The translations under genes and the position numbers were made by a program. A DNA stretch of 64,000 nt from Polynucleobacter sp. AM-25C3 (lineage in GTDB: Bacteria; Pseudomonadota; Gammaproteobacteria; Burkholderiales; Burkholderiaceae), in contig NZ_JACVOS010000012.1 of the NCBI RefSeq assembly GCF_018882335.1, positions 1-64,000 on the forward strand, in the 5' to 3' direction. The notes under the pieces are model-generated. The model was given only the letters and a program-made list of their open reading frames with translations, made no database searches and was not told the DNA's origin. Positions 34,664 to 45,036 of the stretch are shown here, one piece after another. Within the stretch, counting starts at the first letter, position 1. The number at the start of each line of letters is the position of its first letter.

Positions 34664-34695
34664 TTCAACAGCAATTAGATCAATTCAATACGGCA

Positions 34696-35577
34696 ATGAC
34701 CATCATCAATCCATCTAGTAATTACGGCACCGTCACTATTGTTGGCGTTGGCCTGATTGGCGCTTCTCTTGGTTTGGCTTTAAAGAAAGCGGGCGTTGTT
34801 AACAAGGTACTCGGTGTTGGTCGCAGCCCCGCAAATCTGGATCAAGCGCTCAAGATGGGCGCGATTGATGGTGTGGTCGATTTAGTCGAGGCAGCCAAGC
34901 AGTCTGATGTGATTGTGTTGTGTGTGCCGGTCGCGCAAATGAGATCAGCCTTTGAGGTGATTGAGCCCCACCTTGAGCCTCGCACGATGTTGACTGATGC
35001 AGGTAGCACCAAGGGCGATGTGATTTTGGCTGCTAAGGAAGTCCTCGGCAAGAAGGCCTGTCAATTTGTGCCAGCCCATCCGATTGCGGGTGGAGCACAG
35101 CATGGTGCTAGCGCTGCTAAAGCAGACCTATTTCAGGGCAAACAAACGATTCTTTGCCCCTTGCAGGAAAACTCTCCACAAGATACTGAATTAATCGAAG
35201 GCTTTTGGCAGTCCGTTGGCTCTGTTGTGAAAAAAATCTCCAACGTGCAACACGATGCTATTTATGCTGCCGTATCGCATTTGCCACATATTCTCTCGTA
35301 TGCGCTGATGGCCAGCGTAGTGAACTCTGAGGATGCCGATCAAAAACTCAGTCATGTTGGTGCAGGCTTTAAAGATTTCACACGCATTGCCGCCTCTAGT
35401 CCGGAGATGTGGCGTGATATTTGTCTAGGTAATCGCACCGCCGTTCTCAAAGAGCTCGATCAATATTTGCTGATCGTCAATCACATGCGCAAATTGATTG
35501 CTGAGAATGATGGCGCTGGTTTGGAGAAGTTATTTAATAAGGCAAGCAAAGCACGTCAAGATTTGGATGTACTTTGA
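34696..35577 (+). CDS. tyrA: Prephenate dehydrogenase
   Basis: 293 residues. The N-terminal NAD site is [11 protein letters not shown] (about 16-26). The conserved [10 protein letters not shown] segment and [11 protein letters not shown] carry the catalytic and substrate-binding histidines. Oxidatively decarboxylates prephenate to 4-hydroxyphenylpyruvate, the tyrosine branch. No ACT domain is present. Its TGA shares a base with the aroA ATG (TGATG), so translation is coupled. Confidence 0.96.
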   Translation: MTIINPSSNYGTVTIVGVGLIGASLGLALKKAGVVNKVLGVGRSPANLDQALKMGAIDGVVDLVEAAKQSDVIVLCVPVAQMRSAFEVIEPHLEPRTMLTDAGSTKGDVILAAKEVLGKKACQFVPAHPIAGGAQHGASAAKADLFQGKQTILCPLQENSPQDTELIEGFWQSVGSVVKKISNVQHDAIYAAVSHLPHILSYALMASVVNSEDADQKLSHVGAGFKDFTRIAASSPEMWRDICLGNRTAVLKELDQYLLIVNHMRKLIAENDGAGLEKLFNKASKARQDLDVL

Positions 35578-36905
35578 TGAGTGGGATTCCAGATATTCAG
35601 ATTGGTCCATTTAAGAAAGCCCAAGGCTCCATTGTCTTGCCAGGATCGAAGAGTATTTCCAATCGCGCCTTGTTATTGGCGGCGCTTTCCACTGGAACTA
35701 CTACGCTGAAAAACTTGCTGGATGCCGACGATACGCAGGTCATGCGTAATGCCTTGCGTCAGTTAGGTTTGTCTGTAACCGACCAAGCAGATAATGTGTG
35801 CGTGGTGGAAGGTTGTGGCGGTAAATTCCCCGCGCAAGATGCAGATCTCTTTATGGGTAATGCAGGTACGGCGATACGTCCATTAACAGCGGCACTTGCA
35901 ATGCAAGGTGGTAACTATCGCTTATCTGGTGTGCCGCGGATGCATGAGCGCCCCATTCGTGATTTGGTAGATGGCTTGCGTCAAGTGGGCGCAAAGATTG
36001 ATTATGAATTGCAAGAAGGTTATCCTCCCATCAAAATTTCTGCTGCGGATATTCAAATTAAAGATGTTGTTAAGGTGCGTGGCGATGTCTCAAGCCAATT
36101 CCTGACTGCCCTGTTGATGGCTTTGCCTTTAGTGGCTAAAGAGCCTGTCAAGATTGAAGTGATTGGTGAACTCATTTCTCGCCCTTATATTGAAATTACC
36201 CTCAAGCTTATGGCTCGATTCGGCGTCACGGTGGCACGTCCTGATGCACAGTCATTTGTGATCCCCGCCAAAACATCGGATGCGGTATATCAAAGTCCTG
36301 GGGTGTTATCGGTTGAGGGTGATGCATCCTCTGCCTCTTACTTCTTAGCGCTTGGTGCAATTGGTGGTGGCCCGGTTCGTGTTCTTGGTGTTGGTAGCAA
36401 TAGCATTCAAGGTGATGTGGCATTTGCTGATGCACTGGCGCTCATGGGTGCCAAGATTTCATCTGGTGAAGATTGGATTGAAGTTGCTGGCGTGAAGAAT
36501 GCCAATGGCAAACTCAATGGCATCACGATCGATTGCACGGAAATTCCAGATGCAGCCATGACATTGGCTGTTGCTGCATTGTTTGCTGAAGGGTCAACCC
36601 GCTTAAACAATATTGCGAGTTGGCGCGTGAAAGAGACAGACCGCATTGCTGCAATGGCTAAAGAGTTGAAAAAAGTGGGCGCTATTGTGGAGGAGGGTGC
36701 TGACTACATCGTCGTTCAAGCACCCAAATCACTTATCGACTGGAAGTCGCCTAGCGAAGGTATTGATACTTATGATGACCATCGCATGGCGATGTGTTTC
36801 TCATTAGCGGCATTTGGCCCAAATACTTTGCAGATCAATGACCCAAACTGCGTGGCCAAAACCTTCCCAAGCTACTTTGCTGAATTTGCAAAGATTGTTT
36901 CCTAG
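35577..36905 (+). CDS. aroA: EPSP synthase (3-phosphoshikimate 1-carboxyvinyltransferase)
   Basis: 442 residues from ATG 35577. [17 protein letters not shown] near the start, [15 protein letters not shown] (the PEP/glyphosate loop, here Gly-Thr-Ala-Ile-Arg-Pro, the sensitive class I type), [13 protein letters not shown] and [13 protein letters not shown] are standard signatures. Condenses shikimate-3-phosphate with PEP. It overlaps tyrA by one base and precedes cmk by 14 bases. Confidence 0.98.
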   Translation: MSGIPDIQIGPFKKAQGSIVLPGSKSISNRALLLAALSTGTTTLKNLLDADDTQVMRNALRQLGLSVTDQADNVCVVEGCGGKFPAQDADLFMGNAGTAIRPLTAALAMQGGNYRLSGVPRMHERPIRDLVDGLRQVGAKIDYELQEGYPPIKISAADIQIKDVVKVRGDVSSQFLTALLMALPLVAKEPVKIEVIGELISRPYIEITLKLMARFGVTVARPDAQSFVIPAKTSDAVYQSPGVLSVEGDASSASYFLALGAIGGGPVRVLGVGSNSIQGDVAFADALALMGAKISSGEDWIEVAGVKNANGKLNGITIDCTEIPDAAMTLAVAALFAEGSTRLNNIASWRVKETDRIAAMAKELKKVGAIVEEGADYIVVQAPKSLIDWKSPSEGIDTYDDHRMAMCFSLAAFGPNTLQINDPNCVAKTFPSYFAEFAKIVS

Positions 36906-36919
36906 AATTCATTTATTTC

Positions 36920-37582
36920 ATGAGTCTGCCTCCAGTAATCGCCATTGATGGCCCAACTGCCTCAGGAAAAGGGACGGTCGCCTCTTTGGTGGCAGAAAAG
37001 CTCGGCTTTCACTATTTGGATAGTGGGGCGCTTTATCGCTTGGTTGCCTTGGGAAGTCAAAAAGCATTGATTGACCCCAAAAATGGCCCAGAACTGGGTA
37101 TTTTGGCCAAAAAACTAGTGATTTCCTTCAAAAATGGCCAAATTCTGCTCAATTCTGAAGATGTGACCGAAGACATTCGTACGGAAAGCATTGGTTTGCG
37201 TGCCTCAGCGATTGCCGTTCACCCAGAAGTTCGACAGGCTTTAGTGGCAGTTCAGCATGGTTTTAGAACTACTCCGGGCTTGGTGGCTGATGGCAGGGAC
37301 ATGGCTAGCGTCATATTCCCAGATGCAGCGCTCAAGGTTTTCCTGACGGCGACAGCGCAAGCCAGAGCCGAGCGTCGGTATAAGCAATTGATAGCTAAGG
37401 GAATTTCTGCTAAACTAGACGACTTGCTGCACGATTTGCAGGAGCGCGATGCCAGAGACAGTAGTCGAGGTACAGCACCCTTGCTAGTTGCAGATGGTGC
37501 CAAAGTGCTAGAAACATCAGAATTATCGATAGATCAAGCAGTTAAGACGGTTTTAGATTGGTATCAATCAAAAACAGCTTAG
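36920..37582 (+). CDS. cmk: Cytidylate kinase
   Basis: 220 residues. The P-loop is GPTASGKGT near residue 10; YLDSGALYR and [15 protein letters not shown] are CMP-binding signatures. Phosphorylates CMP and dCMP. Lies 14 bases after aroA and 145 bases before rpsA, the conserved aroA-cmk-rpsA order of proteobacteria. Confidence 0.97.
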   Translation: MSLPPVIAIDGPTASGKGTVASLVAEKLGFHYLDSGALYRLVALGSQKALIDPKNGPELGILAKKLVISFKNGQILLNSEDVTEDIRTESIGLRASAIAVHPEVRQALVAVQHGFRTTPGLVADGRDMASVIFPDAALKVFLTATAQARAERRYKQLIAKGISAKLDDLLHDLQERDARDSSRGTAPLLVADGAKVLETSELSIDQAVKTVLDWYQSKTA

Positions 37583-37690
37583 TTTGTTGGTGAGTAGTAA
37601 AAAAGCAGTGGCAGTAGTTTTGGTGTCTTAAGGAACTCTACAACGCGATTATCTAATTTAGCGTGTTTCTTGGGGCTTTTTTAATCTAAC

Positions 37691-37709
37691 CCGTCGGGCC
37701 TTCTGACGG
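37691..37709 (+). promoter_or_regulatory. Hairpin in the rpsA leader
   Basis: CCGTC pairs with GACGG around a nine-base loop, ending 18 bases before the rpsA ATG. The leader has no strong Shine-Dalgarno sequence (GTGAATATATAA precedes ATG). In E. coli, rpsA also lacks a strong SD and relies on leader hairpins for autoregulated, S1-dependent initiation. A similar role here is inference. Confidence 0.45.
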
Positions 37710-37727
37710 CACAAAGTGAATATATAA

Positions 37728-39401
37728 ATGTCTGAATCATTTGCAGAATTATTTGAAGAATCATTAACCCGATCGAATATGAAGACCGGCCAAGTTATTT
37801 CGGCTGAAGTCCTTCGCATCGACCATAACTTCGTCGTTGTTAACGCTGGCTTGAAGTCTGAAGCGTTTATTCCTGTTGAAGAATTCCATAACGACGCTGG
37901 CGAGATTGAAGTAGCTCCTGGCGATTTCGTTTCTGTTGCTATTGACGCTCTTGAGAACGGCTATGGCGACACAATCCTTTCCCGTGACAAAGCGAAGCGC
38001 TTGGCATCATGGATGAATTTGGAAAAAGCTCTTGAGCAAGCTGAGATCGTTACTGGTACTGTTACCGGTAAGGTTAAGGGCGGCTTGACAGTTATGGTTA
38101 ACGGTATCCGCGCATTCTTGCCTGGATCACTCGTTGATACACGTCCAATCAAAGACACCAGCCCTTACGAAGGTAAGACGATGGAGTTCAAGGTTATCAA
38201 GCTTGACCGTAAGCGTAACAACGTAGTGTTGTCACGTCGTGCGGTTGTTGAAGCTAGCCAAGGTGAAGAGCGCGCGAAGTTGATGTCTAACCTCAAAGAA
38301 GGTAGCGTTGTTCAAGGTATCGTTAAGAACATTACTGACTACGGCGCGTTCGTGGACCTCGGTGGTATCGATGGCCTCTTGCACATTACCGATTTGGCAT
38401 GGCGTCGTGTGCGTCACCCAAGCGAGATGTTGACTGTTGGTCAAGAAGTTACAGCAAAGATTTTGAAGTTCGATCAAGAAAAGAACCGTGTTTCACTCGG
38501 CGTGAAACAGCTTGGTGATGATCCATGGGTTGGTATCGCTCGTCGTTACCCACCAAACACCCGTTTATTCGGTAAGGTAACCAACTTGACTGACTACGGT
38601 GCGTTCGTTGAAATCGAATCCGGTATCGAAGGTTTGGTACACGTTTCTGAAATGGATTGGACCAACAAGAACGTTGCTCCAAGCAAAGCTACTGCATTAG
38701 GAACCGAAGTTGAAGTCATGGTTCTAGATATTGATGAAGACAAGCGTCGTATTAGCTTGGGCATCAAGCAGTGCAAAGCAAATCCATGGGAAGAGTTCTC
38801 ACGTGGCCAACAAAAAGGCGACAAGTTGACTGGTGCAATCAAGTCTATTACTGACTTTGGTGTGTTCATTGGCTTGCCTGGCGGTATCGACGGTTTAGTC
38901 CACCTCTCAGACCTTTCATGGAATGAGCCAGGCGAAGAAGCTGTTAAGAAATACAAAAAAGGCGATGAAGTTGAAGCAACTGTATTGGCCATTGATGTTG
39001 AGAAAGAGCGTATCTCTCTTGGTATCAAGCAATTGTCTGGTGACCCATTCAATAACTACACATCTGTCAGCGACAAGGGTAGCCTTGTAACTGGTACTGT
39101 GAAGGCTGTTGATGCTAAGGGCGCAACGATTCACTTGGCTGATGAAGTTGAAGCTTACTTACGTGCTTCTGAGATCTCAACAGATCGCGTTGAAGATGCA
39201 CGCAATGTATTGAAAGAAGGCGATAGCGTAACTGCAATGATCATTAATATTGATCGTAAGTCACGCGTAATCAATCTTTCAATCAAGGCTAAAGACAGCT
39301 CTGACCAACAAGATGCTATGAGCAAGCTCCAAGGTGATGCGCAGTCCGGCACAACCAACTTGGGTGCTTTGTTGAAAGCGAAGTTGGACAATCAAGGCTA
39401 A
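37728..39401 (+). CDS. rpsA: 30S ribosomal protein S1
   Basis: 557 residues, the size of six-domain proteobacterial S1. Repeated OB-fold S1 motifs are evident, for example [30 protein letters not shown] and [15 protein letters not shown], each followed by GLLHI/GLVHV and KRISLGIKQ-type strands. Binds mRNA and brings structured or leaderless-poor messages to the 30S subunit. It is followed by a hairpin terminator and ihfB. Confidence 0.99.
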   Translation: MSESFAELFEESLTRSNMKTGQVISAEVLRIDHNFVVVNAGLKSEAFIPVEEFHNDAGEIEVAPGDFVSVAIDALENGYGDTILSRDKAKRLASWMNLEKALEQAEIVTGTVTGKVKGGLTVMVNGIRAFLPGSLVDTRPIKDTSPYEGKTMEFKVIKLDRKRNNVVLSRRAVVEASQGEERAKLMSNLKEGSVVQGIVKNITDYGAFVDLGGIDGLLHITDLAWRRVRHPSEMLTVGQEVTAKILKFDQEKNRVSLGVKQLGDDPWVGIARRYPPNTRLFGKVTNLTDYGAFVEIESGIEGLVHVSEMDWTNKNVAPSKATALGTEVEVMVLDIDEDKRRISLGIKQCKANPWEEFSRGQQKGDKLTGAIKSITDFGVFIGLPGGIDGLVHLSDLSWNEPGEEAVKKYKKGDEVEATVLAIDVEKERISLGIKQLSGDPFNNYTSVSDKGSLVTGTVKAVDAKGATIHLADEVEAYLRASEISTDRVEDARNVLKEGDSVTAMIINIDRKSRVINLSIKAKDSSDQQDAMSKLQGDAQSGTTNLGALLKAKLDNQG

Positions 39402-39409
39402 ATCAATAT

Positions 39410-39442
39410 CGCCGCTTTCCATTAGGAGAGCGGCGGTTTTTT
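39410..39442 (+). terminator. Terminator/attenuator between rpsA and ihfB
   Basis: CGCCGCTTTCC and GGAGAGCGGCG form an eleven-base stem (one G-U) with loop ATTA, followed by TTTTTT. It starts 9 bases after the rpsA stop and ends only 10 bases before the ihfB ATG, so it also occupies the place where an ihfB ribosome site would be. Confidence 0.88.
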
Positions 39443-39452
39443 ATTGATAGAT

Positions 39453-39797
39453 ATGTCAGATCAAGAGCAACAAGCAATCACTCGCTCCGAACTCGTGGAG
39501 AGCTTGGCGGAACAATTTCCCCAGCTATTACCTCGTGATGTGGAGTTGGCAGTAAAAACATTGCTAGACACCATGACTCACGCTTTAGCCGAAGGCAAGC
39601 GGATTGAGTTGCGGGGTGTTGGCAGCTTTGTTTTGCATCACCGTCCTGCGCGTACTGGCCGCAATCCAAAATCTGGTGAAAAGGTATTAATCCCAGAAAA
39701 ACGGGTGCCCCATTTCAAGCCTGGCAAAGAATTACGTGAGCGTGTTGATTACAAGCCTTTAAAGCAAGTGAGCCCTAAAGAGGGTTCTGGTGCCTAG
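39453..39797 (+). CDS. ihfB: Integration host factor subunit beta
   Basis: 114 residues from ATG 39453. The HU/IHF fold shows [17 protein letters not shown] at the start and the DNA-bending arm [27 protein letters not shown], with the intercalating proline. The N- and C-terminal tails are slightly longer than E. coli IhfB. With IhfA it bends DNA in recombination and transcription. A TTG at 39444 is in frame. Neither start has a Shine-Dalgarno sequence, because a terminator hairpin abuts the gene. Confidence 0.95.
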   Translation: MSDQEQQAITRSELVESLAEQFPQLLPRDVELAVKTLLDTMTHALAEGKRIELRGVGSFVLHHRPARTGRNPKSGEKVLIPEKRVPHFKPGKELRERVDYKPLKQVSPKEGSGA

Positions 39798-39816
39798 TAA
39801 CTTAGCGCACATCCAG

Positions 39817-39839
39817 TGGTCCATTCGGACCATTTTTTT
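39817..39839 (+). terminator. Intrinsic terminator after ihfB
   Basis: TGGTCC and GGACCA pair around a four-base loop followed by seven T. It lies 19 bases after the ihfB stop and 18 bases before the lapB start, so lapB probably depends on read-through or on a promoter inside ihfB. Confidence 0.85.
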
Positions 39840-39857
39840 ATTTAAGTTCTGCACAGC

Positions 39858-41069
39858 ATGATTCAGATCGCAACCTCCTGGCTACTGTTATTACCAGTCA
39901 TGTTTGGTATTGGTTGGTTGGCTTCGCGCTGGGATCTGCGTCTTGAGAATCGCATGGATGAACGTGAGCGCATGCGTCAGCAACGCTCCACATTTAAAGG
40001 CTTAAGCCTTTTATTAAATGAGCAACCAGATCAAGCGATTGAAACCTTAGTCAAAATTGCGCAACTTGATCCAGAGACAATTGAGTTACATTTTTCTTTG
40101 GGTAATTTATTTCGTCGCCGTGGTGAAACTGAGCGTGCGATACGAGTGCACCAACATTTAGCTAACCGTGATGACTTAAAGCCTCGTGATCGCGATCACG
40201 CTGCTTATGAGTTGGGCCGTGATTTTCTGCGTGCTGGTTTATTGGATCGCGCCGAAGCCTCATTAAATCGCGTTGGGGATGGTAAATTTGCGGCGCCTGC
40301 TAAAGAGAGCTTGCTTGAGATGTACCAAATTGAGCGTGATTGGAAAAAAGCCATCATTGCTGCAAGTGAGCTTGAGGGCTTGCAGGGTAAATCTCATCAT
40401 ACGGAGATTGCCCAGTTTCATTGTGAAATAGGGCAGGAGGCCTTGCGTCGCAAAGATCTTGCTGAGGTAGAACAATCGATTCAGTTAGCGTTACAGGCAG
40501 TACCTAATCACGCACGTGCACTGATTTTGCAGGGTGATTATTTAATCGCAATGGATCGACCGGCCCAGGCAATCGAGGCTTGGGGCCTGATTGCTAAAGC
40601 TCATCCTGCTTATATGCATTTACTAGCTGATCGCTGGATGGCTGCGCATGCTGCTTTGGATCAAGCGGATATTGGATTAAGTGCGCTTTGTGAGCTCTTA
40701 AAAACTCAGGCTTCTGGTGAGTTGCTCGATATTGTGCAAAAGCATATGACTCAACTTCGCGGCGCACAGGCTGCGGAGGAAATGTTGGTGGAGGTGATGC
40801 AGCATTCACCAAGCTTGAGTGCACTCTCCAAATTGGCTGAGACACGTTTGGTGTTGGCTGAGAGCAATGGCACACCAGAAAGAGTGTCTGATCTTCAGGC
40901 GACTCTGAGTTTATTAAAACAAAGAACCACTAGTTTGGCGCGTTATACCTGCGGTAATTGCGGTTTCCGGGCACGACGCTTTTATTGGCAATGTCCAGGC
41001 TGCAACCATTGGGAGGCTTACTCCCCAAGACGTAGCGAGGGTGCTGTGCCAAGCGGTCCATCGATGTAA
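39858..41069 (+). CDS. lapB: Lipopolysaccharide assembly protein B
   Basis: 403 residues. An N-terminal membrane helix (ATSWLLLLPVMFGIGWLAS) is followed by many TPR-like helical pairs and a C-terminal rubredoxin-type zinc ribbon with CGNCG and CPGC. LapB (YciM) is an inner-membrane protein that controls LpxC proteolysis through FtsH and so balances LPS synthesis. The next genes make LPS sugar precursors (ugd, hldA, hldD), matching this role. No clear Shine-Dalgarno sequence is seen. Confidence 0.95.
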   Translation: MIQIATSWLLLLPVMFGIGWLASRWDLRLENRMDERERMRQQRSTFKGLSLLLNEQPDQAIETLVKIAQLDPETIELHFSLGNLFRRRGETERAIRVHQHLANRDDLKPRDRDHAAYELGRDFLRAGLLDRAEASLNRVGDGKFAAPAKESLLEMYQIERDWKKAIIAASELEGLQGKSHHTEIAQFHCEIGQEALRRKDLAEVEQSIQLALQAVPNHARALILQGDYLIAMDRPAQAIEAWGLIAKAHPAYMHLLADRWMAAHAALDQADIGLSALCELLKTQASGELLDIVQKHMTQLRGAQAAEEMLVEVMQHSPSLSALSKLAETRLVLAESNGTPERVSDLQATLSLLKQRTTSLARYTCGNCGFRARRFYWQCPGCNHWEAYSPRRSEGAVPSGPSM

Positions 41070-41154
41070 ATAAACTCACTAAATAAGTTAACTAAACCGT
41101 CATCAAATAGTTTTTTAATGATGGTATTGAAATGAATATGAAATTGGAGCTATT

Positions 41155-42519
41155 TTGAAAGTCACCATCATCGGTAGCGGTTACGTTGGTCTTGTTACGG
41201 GCGCTTGTCTAGCGGAGCAGGGTAATAACGTCTTTTGCGTTGACGTGGATTCTAAAAAGATTGAGATTTTGAACTCTGGTGGCGTTCCTATTTATGAGCC
41301 AGGCTTAAAAGAAATGATTGAGCGCAATCGCGCTGCTGGCCGTTTGCAGTTCTCTACTGATATTGCCGCCTCAGTTGCCCATGGCGAGATTCAGTTTATT
41401 GCGGTTGGCACCCCTCCCGATGAAGATGGCTCGGCTGACTTGCAGTACGTAGTAGCAGCAGCGCGCAATATTGGTCGTCATATGACTACCCCTAAAGTAA
41501 TCGTCGACAAATCCACTGTCCCTGTGGGAACAGCAGACAAGGTCTCTGCAGCTATTACTGAGGAGCTGACTAAAAGAGGTCTCCCTCCGGAGCTGTGCTC
41601 CGTAGTTTCTAATCCCGAGTTCCTTAAAGAAGGCGCTGCGGTGGAAGATTTTATGCGCCCAGACCGCATTGTGATCGGTACGCAAAATACCCCAGCAGGT
41701 CTGCGGGCTAAAGAGCAAATGCGCAAGCTCTACGCCCCCTTTAATCGACATCATGAGCGCACCTATTACATGGATGTCAAAAGCGCTGAGCTCACTAAAT
41801 ATGCAGCCAATGCGATGTTAGCTACCCGCATCTCGTTTATGAACGAGTTAGCTAATCTGGCTGACTTAGTCGGGGCTGATATCGAAGCGGTACGCCAGGG
41901 CATTGGCTCAGACTCCCGTATTGGTTATGGCTTTTTGTACTCCGGTACTGGCTATGGCGGCTCTTGCTTTCCAAAGGATGTTTCGGCTTTATCTAAGACT
42001 GCAATTGAGCATGGCCGTGATTTGAAGATCCTGGATGCCGTAGAGGCAGTCAATGAGGCCCAGAAATACATCCTCGTTGAGAAGATTGAAAAGCGCTTTG
42101 GTAAGGATTTGTCAGGCAAGAAGTTCGCCTTGTGGGGCTTAGCATTTAAACCGAACACCGACGATATGCGTGAAGCACCAAGCCGAGTCATTATTGGTGA
42201 GCTAGTCAAACGGGGTGCCCAAGTTGTTGCCTATGACCCTGTAGCGATGCCAGAAGCCCAGCATTGCCTAGGTATGGACTTTAAAGGCAATCCAGAAGGC
42301 CTCAAGCAAGTATCTCTGGTTGATGATCCTATGTCAGCCACCCAAGATGCTGATGCCCTCGTGATCGTGACCGAGTGGAAAGCCTTCCGCAGCCCGGATT
42401 TTGATCTCCTTAAGGCCAAGCTCAAGACCCCCATTATCTTTGATGGCCGCAACCTCTATGAGCCTCAAGCTATGCAAGAATTAGGTATTGAGTACCAAGG
42501 TATTGGTCGTCATAATTAA
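41155..42519 (+). CDS. ugd: UDP-glucose 6-dehydrogenase
   Basis: 454 residues. The NAD site is IIGSGYVG at the start; the catalytic cysteine is C271 in [10 protein letters not shown]. Two successive oxidations make UDP-glucuronate for LPS or capsule. The start codon is TTG 41155, supported by GGAG five bases upstream and by the [12 protein letters not shown] family start. Followed by hldA after 37 bases. Confidence 0.97.
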   Translation: MKVTIIGSGYVGLVTGACLAEQGNNVFCVDVDSKKIEILNSGGVPIYEPGLKEMIERNRAAGRLQFSTDIAASVAHGEIQFIAVGTPPDEDGSADLQYVVAAARNIGRHMTTPKVIVDKSTVPVGTADKVSAAITEELTKRGLPPELCSVVSNPEFLKEGAAVEDFMRPDRIVIGTQNTPAGLRAKEQMRKLYAPFNRHHERTYYMDVKSAELTKYAANAMLATRISFMNELANLADLVGADIEAVRQGIGSDSRIGYGFLYSGTGYGGSCFPKDVSALSKTAIEHGRDLKILDAVEAVNEAQKYILVEKIEKRFGKDLSGKKFALWGLAFKPNTDDMREAPSRVIIGELVKRGAQVVAYDPVAMPEAQHCLGMDFKGNPEGLKQVSLVDDPMSATQDADALVIVTEWKAFRSPDFDLLKAKLKTPIIFDGRNLYEPQAMQELGIEYQGIGRHN

Positions 42520-42556
42520 AAAAGTAAAAAGAATCCATTAGAGAGATTAGTGCCCC

Positions 42557-43486
42557 GTGGAAAAAGCCAACCGAGAACAATTTTCTAAAGCCCGCTTACT
42601 GGTAGTGGGTGATGTCATGCTCGATCGCTATTGGTTTGGTGATACTAGTCGCATTTCTCCTGAGGCTCCTGTTCCAGTGGTTCAGGTGGGTAAGATTGAT
42701 GAGCGTTTAGGCGGCGCTGCCAACGTGGCTCGTAACGTAGCTGCTCTCGGTGCAAAGACAACCATCTTGGGTGTGATTGGTGATGATGAGCCAGGGCGTC
42801 GCGTTACGGAACTGTTGAAGTCTAGTGGTGTTAATAGTCAACTTGAAATAGATGGCAAAGTTCCAACTATCGTGAAGCTGCGCGTGATTGCAAGACAGCA
42901 ACAGCTCATTCGCCTAGACTTTGAAGAGGCGCCTAGTGAGACAGCTTTGGCTCATAAGCTCGAGCGTTATGAAAAGCTCATTGGTGATGCAGATGTGGTG
43001 ATTTTGTCTGACTACGGCAAAGGCGCTTTAGGTCAAGTAGCCTTGATGATTGAGCAAGCTCGCGCTCAGAAGAAAGTGATACTGGTCGACCCTAAGGGCG
43101 ATGATTACGCTAAATATCGCGGCGCTACTGTATTGACACCTAATCGCAGTGAGTTGCGCCAAGTAGTTGGCCAATGGACTAGCGAAGCAGATCTCACCAA
43201 GAAAGCACAAGACCTTCGGACATCTTTAAACCTCGAGGCGCTCCTCCTTACTCGCTCTGAAGAGGGTATGAGTTTATTTACCGAGGCCGGTGTGAGCCAC
43301 GTCAAGGCGCAGGCACGAGAAGTGTTTGATGTATCTGGTGCTGGTGATACCGTCATTGGAACTCTTGCGGTAGCACTTGCAGCGGGATGGCCGCTGGAAA
43401 GAGCGATGGCTTTGGCTAATCGCGCTGGCGGCATCGTAGTTGGAAAGCTAGGAACAGCCACAGTTACTTCTGAGGAATTGCAATGA
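42557..43486 (+). CDS. hldA: D-glycero-beta-D-manno-heptose-7-phosphate kinase
   Basis: 309 residues, ribokinase fold. [15 protein letters not shown] opens the protein, [15 protein letters not shown] binds substrate and [11 protein letters not shown] holds the catalytic Asp. It corresponds to the kinase domain (RfaE domain I) of HldE; the adenylyltransferase domain is absent, so a separate hldC is expected elsewhere. The start is GTG 42557 with GAGAGA ten bases upstream. It overlaps hldD by four bases. Confidence 0.95.
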   Translation: MEKANREQFSKARLLVVGDVMLDRYWFGDTSRISPEAPVPVVQVGKIDERLGGAANVARNVAALGAKTTILGVIGDDEPGRRVTELLKSSGVNSQLEIDGKVPTIVKLRVIARQQQLIRLDFEEAPSETALAHKLERYEKLIGDADVVILSDYGKGALGQVALMIEQARAQKKVILVDPKGDDYAKYRGATVLTPNRSELRQVVGQWTSEADLTKKAQDLRTSLNLEALLLTRSEEGMSLFTEAGVSHVKAQAREVFDVSGAGDTVIGTLAVALAAGWPLERAMALANRAGGIVVGKLGTATVTSEELQ

Positions 43487-44502
43487 CCATTATCGTGACC
43501 GGAGCCGCAGGATTTATTGGCGCTAATATTGTTCAGGCTCTCAATGCACGGGGCGAAAAAAATATTATTGCAGTTGATGATTTGCGTCCCGCAGATAAGT
43601 ATCGCAATCTAGCTGATTTAGACATCATTGATTATCTTGATAAAGACGAGTTTCTAGAGGCATTTAGAAGTGGTCGCTTTGGCAAGGTGAGGGCAGTTTT
43701 TCATGAAGGTGCGTGTTCAGACACGATGGAAACGGATGGCATCTTTATGATGGCAAATAATTTCCGTTACACCATGGATTTACTCGATATTTGTACTGAG
43801 CAAAAGGTGCAGTTGCTCTACGCTTCTTCGGCGGCGACCTATGGTGGCTCCGATGTATTTGAAGAGAGTCGTGAGCATGAGAAGCCGTTAAATATCTATG
43901 GTTACTCCAAGTTCTTATTTGATCAAGTAATGCGTAAGCGCTTTGCTGAAAAATCCAATACTGCGCAAGTAGTTGGTTTTCGATATTTCAATGTGTATGG
44001 CCCACGTGAGTCCCACAAAGGACGCATGGCTTCTGTCGCTTTTCATCAATATCACCAGTACAAAGCCAATGGCAAGGTAAAACTCTTTGGCGAGTATGGT
44101 GGCTATGGGCCTGGTGAACAAAGCCGTGACTTTGTCTCAGTTGAAGACGTAGTAAAAGTAAATCTTTATTTCTTGGATCACCCAGAAATCAGTGGCATCT
44201 TCAATCTGGGTAGTGGTCGCGCTCAGCCATTTAATGATGTTGCCCATGCAGTAGCAAACGCTATGCGCAAGATCGATAATGCCAATCCTGCCAGTCTAGA
44301 AGAGTTGGTCAAAGAAAAGGCGATTGAGTACATTCCTTTCCCTGAAGCACTCAAAGGTAAATACCAGTGCTTCACACAGGCAGATTTAACGAAACTGCGA
44401 GCAGCAGGTTACACAGAGCCCTTCCTGAATGTTGAGCAGGGTGTCAGTCGTTATATCGCTTGGCTATCAGCCAATGCAGATTTCTTAGCAAGCCCACTCT
44501 AG
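43483..44502 (+). CDS. hldD: ADP-L-glycero-D-manno-heptose 6-epimerase
   Basis: 339 residues, extended [14 protein letters not shown] binds NADP, SSAATYG supplies the Ser/Thr and YGYSKFLFD the Yxxx[12 protein letters not shown] and a C-terminal substrate loop match HldD (RfaD). Last step of ADP-heptose synthesis for the LPS inner core. It overlaps hldA (ATGA) and ends before an intrinsic terminator. Confidence 0.97.
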   Translation: MTIIVTGAAGFIGANIVQALNARGEKNIIAVDDLRPADKYRNLADLDIIDYLDKDEFLEAFRSGRFGKVRAVFHEGACSDTMETDGIFMMANNFRYTMDLLDICTEQKVQLLYASSAATYGGSDVFEESREHEKPLNIYGYSKFLFDQVMRKRFAEKSNTAQVVGFRYFNVYGPRESHKGRMASVAFHQYHQYKANGKVKLFGEYGGYGPGEQSRDFVSVEDVVKVNLYFLDHPEISGIFNLGSGRAQPFNDVAHAVANAMRKIDNANPASLEELVKEKAIEYIPFPEALKGKYQCFTQADLTKLRAAGYTEPFLNVEQGVSRYIAWLSANADFLASPL

Positions 44503-44548
44503 TCTTTAAAAAACAGTCAACAGTTCTCATCCTCATTCGTTGTAACTG

Positions 44549-44580
44549 ATCCACTTGCACTTGTTGTGAGTGGATTTTTT
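44549..44580 (+). terminator. Intrinsic terminator after hldD
   Basis: ATCCACT and AGTGGAT pair around a 13-base partly paired loop, followed by six T. It ends the ugd-hldA-hldD unit and lies just upstream of the ComEA-like gene, supporting the ATG at 44600 rather than an upstream GTG start. Confidence 0.82.
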
Positions 44581-44599
44581 ATTAACTGATGGAGATCGA

Positions 44600-44995
44600 A
44601 TGAATCAATTATTAAAGTCTTTAGTATTTTCAGTATTAGTTGCAGTTTCAGGATTGGCTGCCGCCTCCCCAATTAATGTAAATACCGCAACCCAAACTGA
44701 ACTCGAGAGCATTAAGGGCATAGGCCCATCCAAAGCAAAAACTATTCTTGCAGAGCGTTTGGATGGAGGGCATTTTCAGGATGCCAATGATTTGCAAAAG
44801 CGCGTTCGTGGTATTGGTATGAAATCCGTAGAAAAGATGGTGGATAACGGCTTAACCATCGAAGCGCCCAGTTCTTTTCGTGAGCCGCATGGTCGCACCA
44901 ATAAGGAAGCCTCCGGTACTGGGAGACGCAGTTCGCGTGGTCAAAGCAACTCTCGCCATAATCCGGATCGTGCGACGCCAAATCGCCGAAATTAA
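44600..44995 (+). CDS. ComEA-like helix-hairpin-helix DNA-binding protein
   Basis: 131 residues from ATG 44600, with GGAG five bases upstream. A signal peptide ends near AAA-SP. The HhH domain shows INVNTATQTELESIKGIGPSKA and ends RVRGIGMKSVEKM. The C-terminal 40 residues are basic and disordered (GRTNKEASGTGRRSSRG). Periplasmic ComEA proteins bind incoming DNA in natural transformation; the family also contains proteins of unknown role. No other competence gene is adjacent. Confidence 0.85.
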   Translation: MNQLLKSLVFSVLVAVSGLAAASPINVNTATQTELESIKGIGPSKAKTILAERLDGGHFQDANDLQKRVRGIGMKSVEKMVDNGLTIEAPSSFREPHGRTNKEASGTGRRSSRGQSNSRHNPDRATPNRRN

Positions 44996-45036
44996 GCTCT
45001 TTTACGTCTAGCTTGGCTTATGGCTAAAATGGTTTC

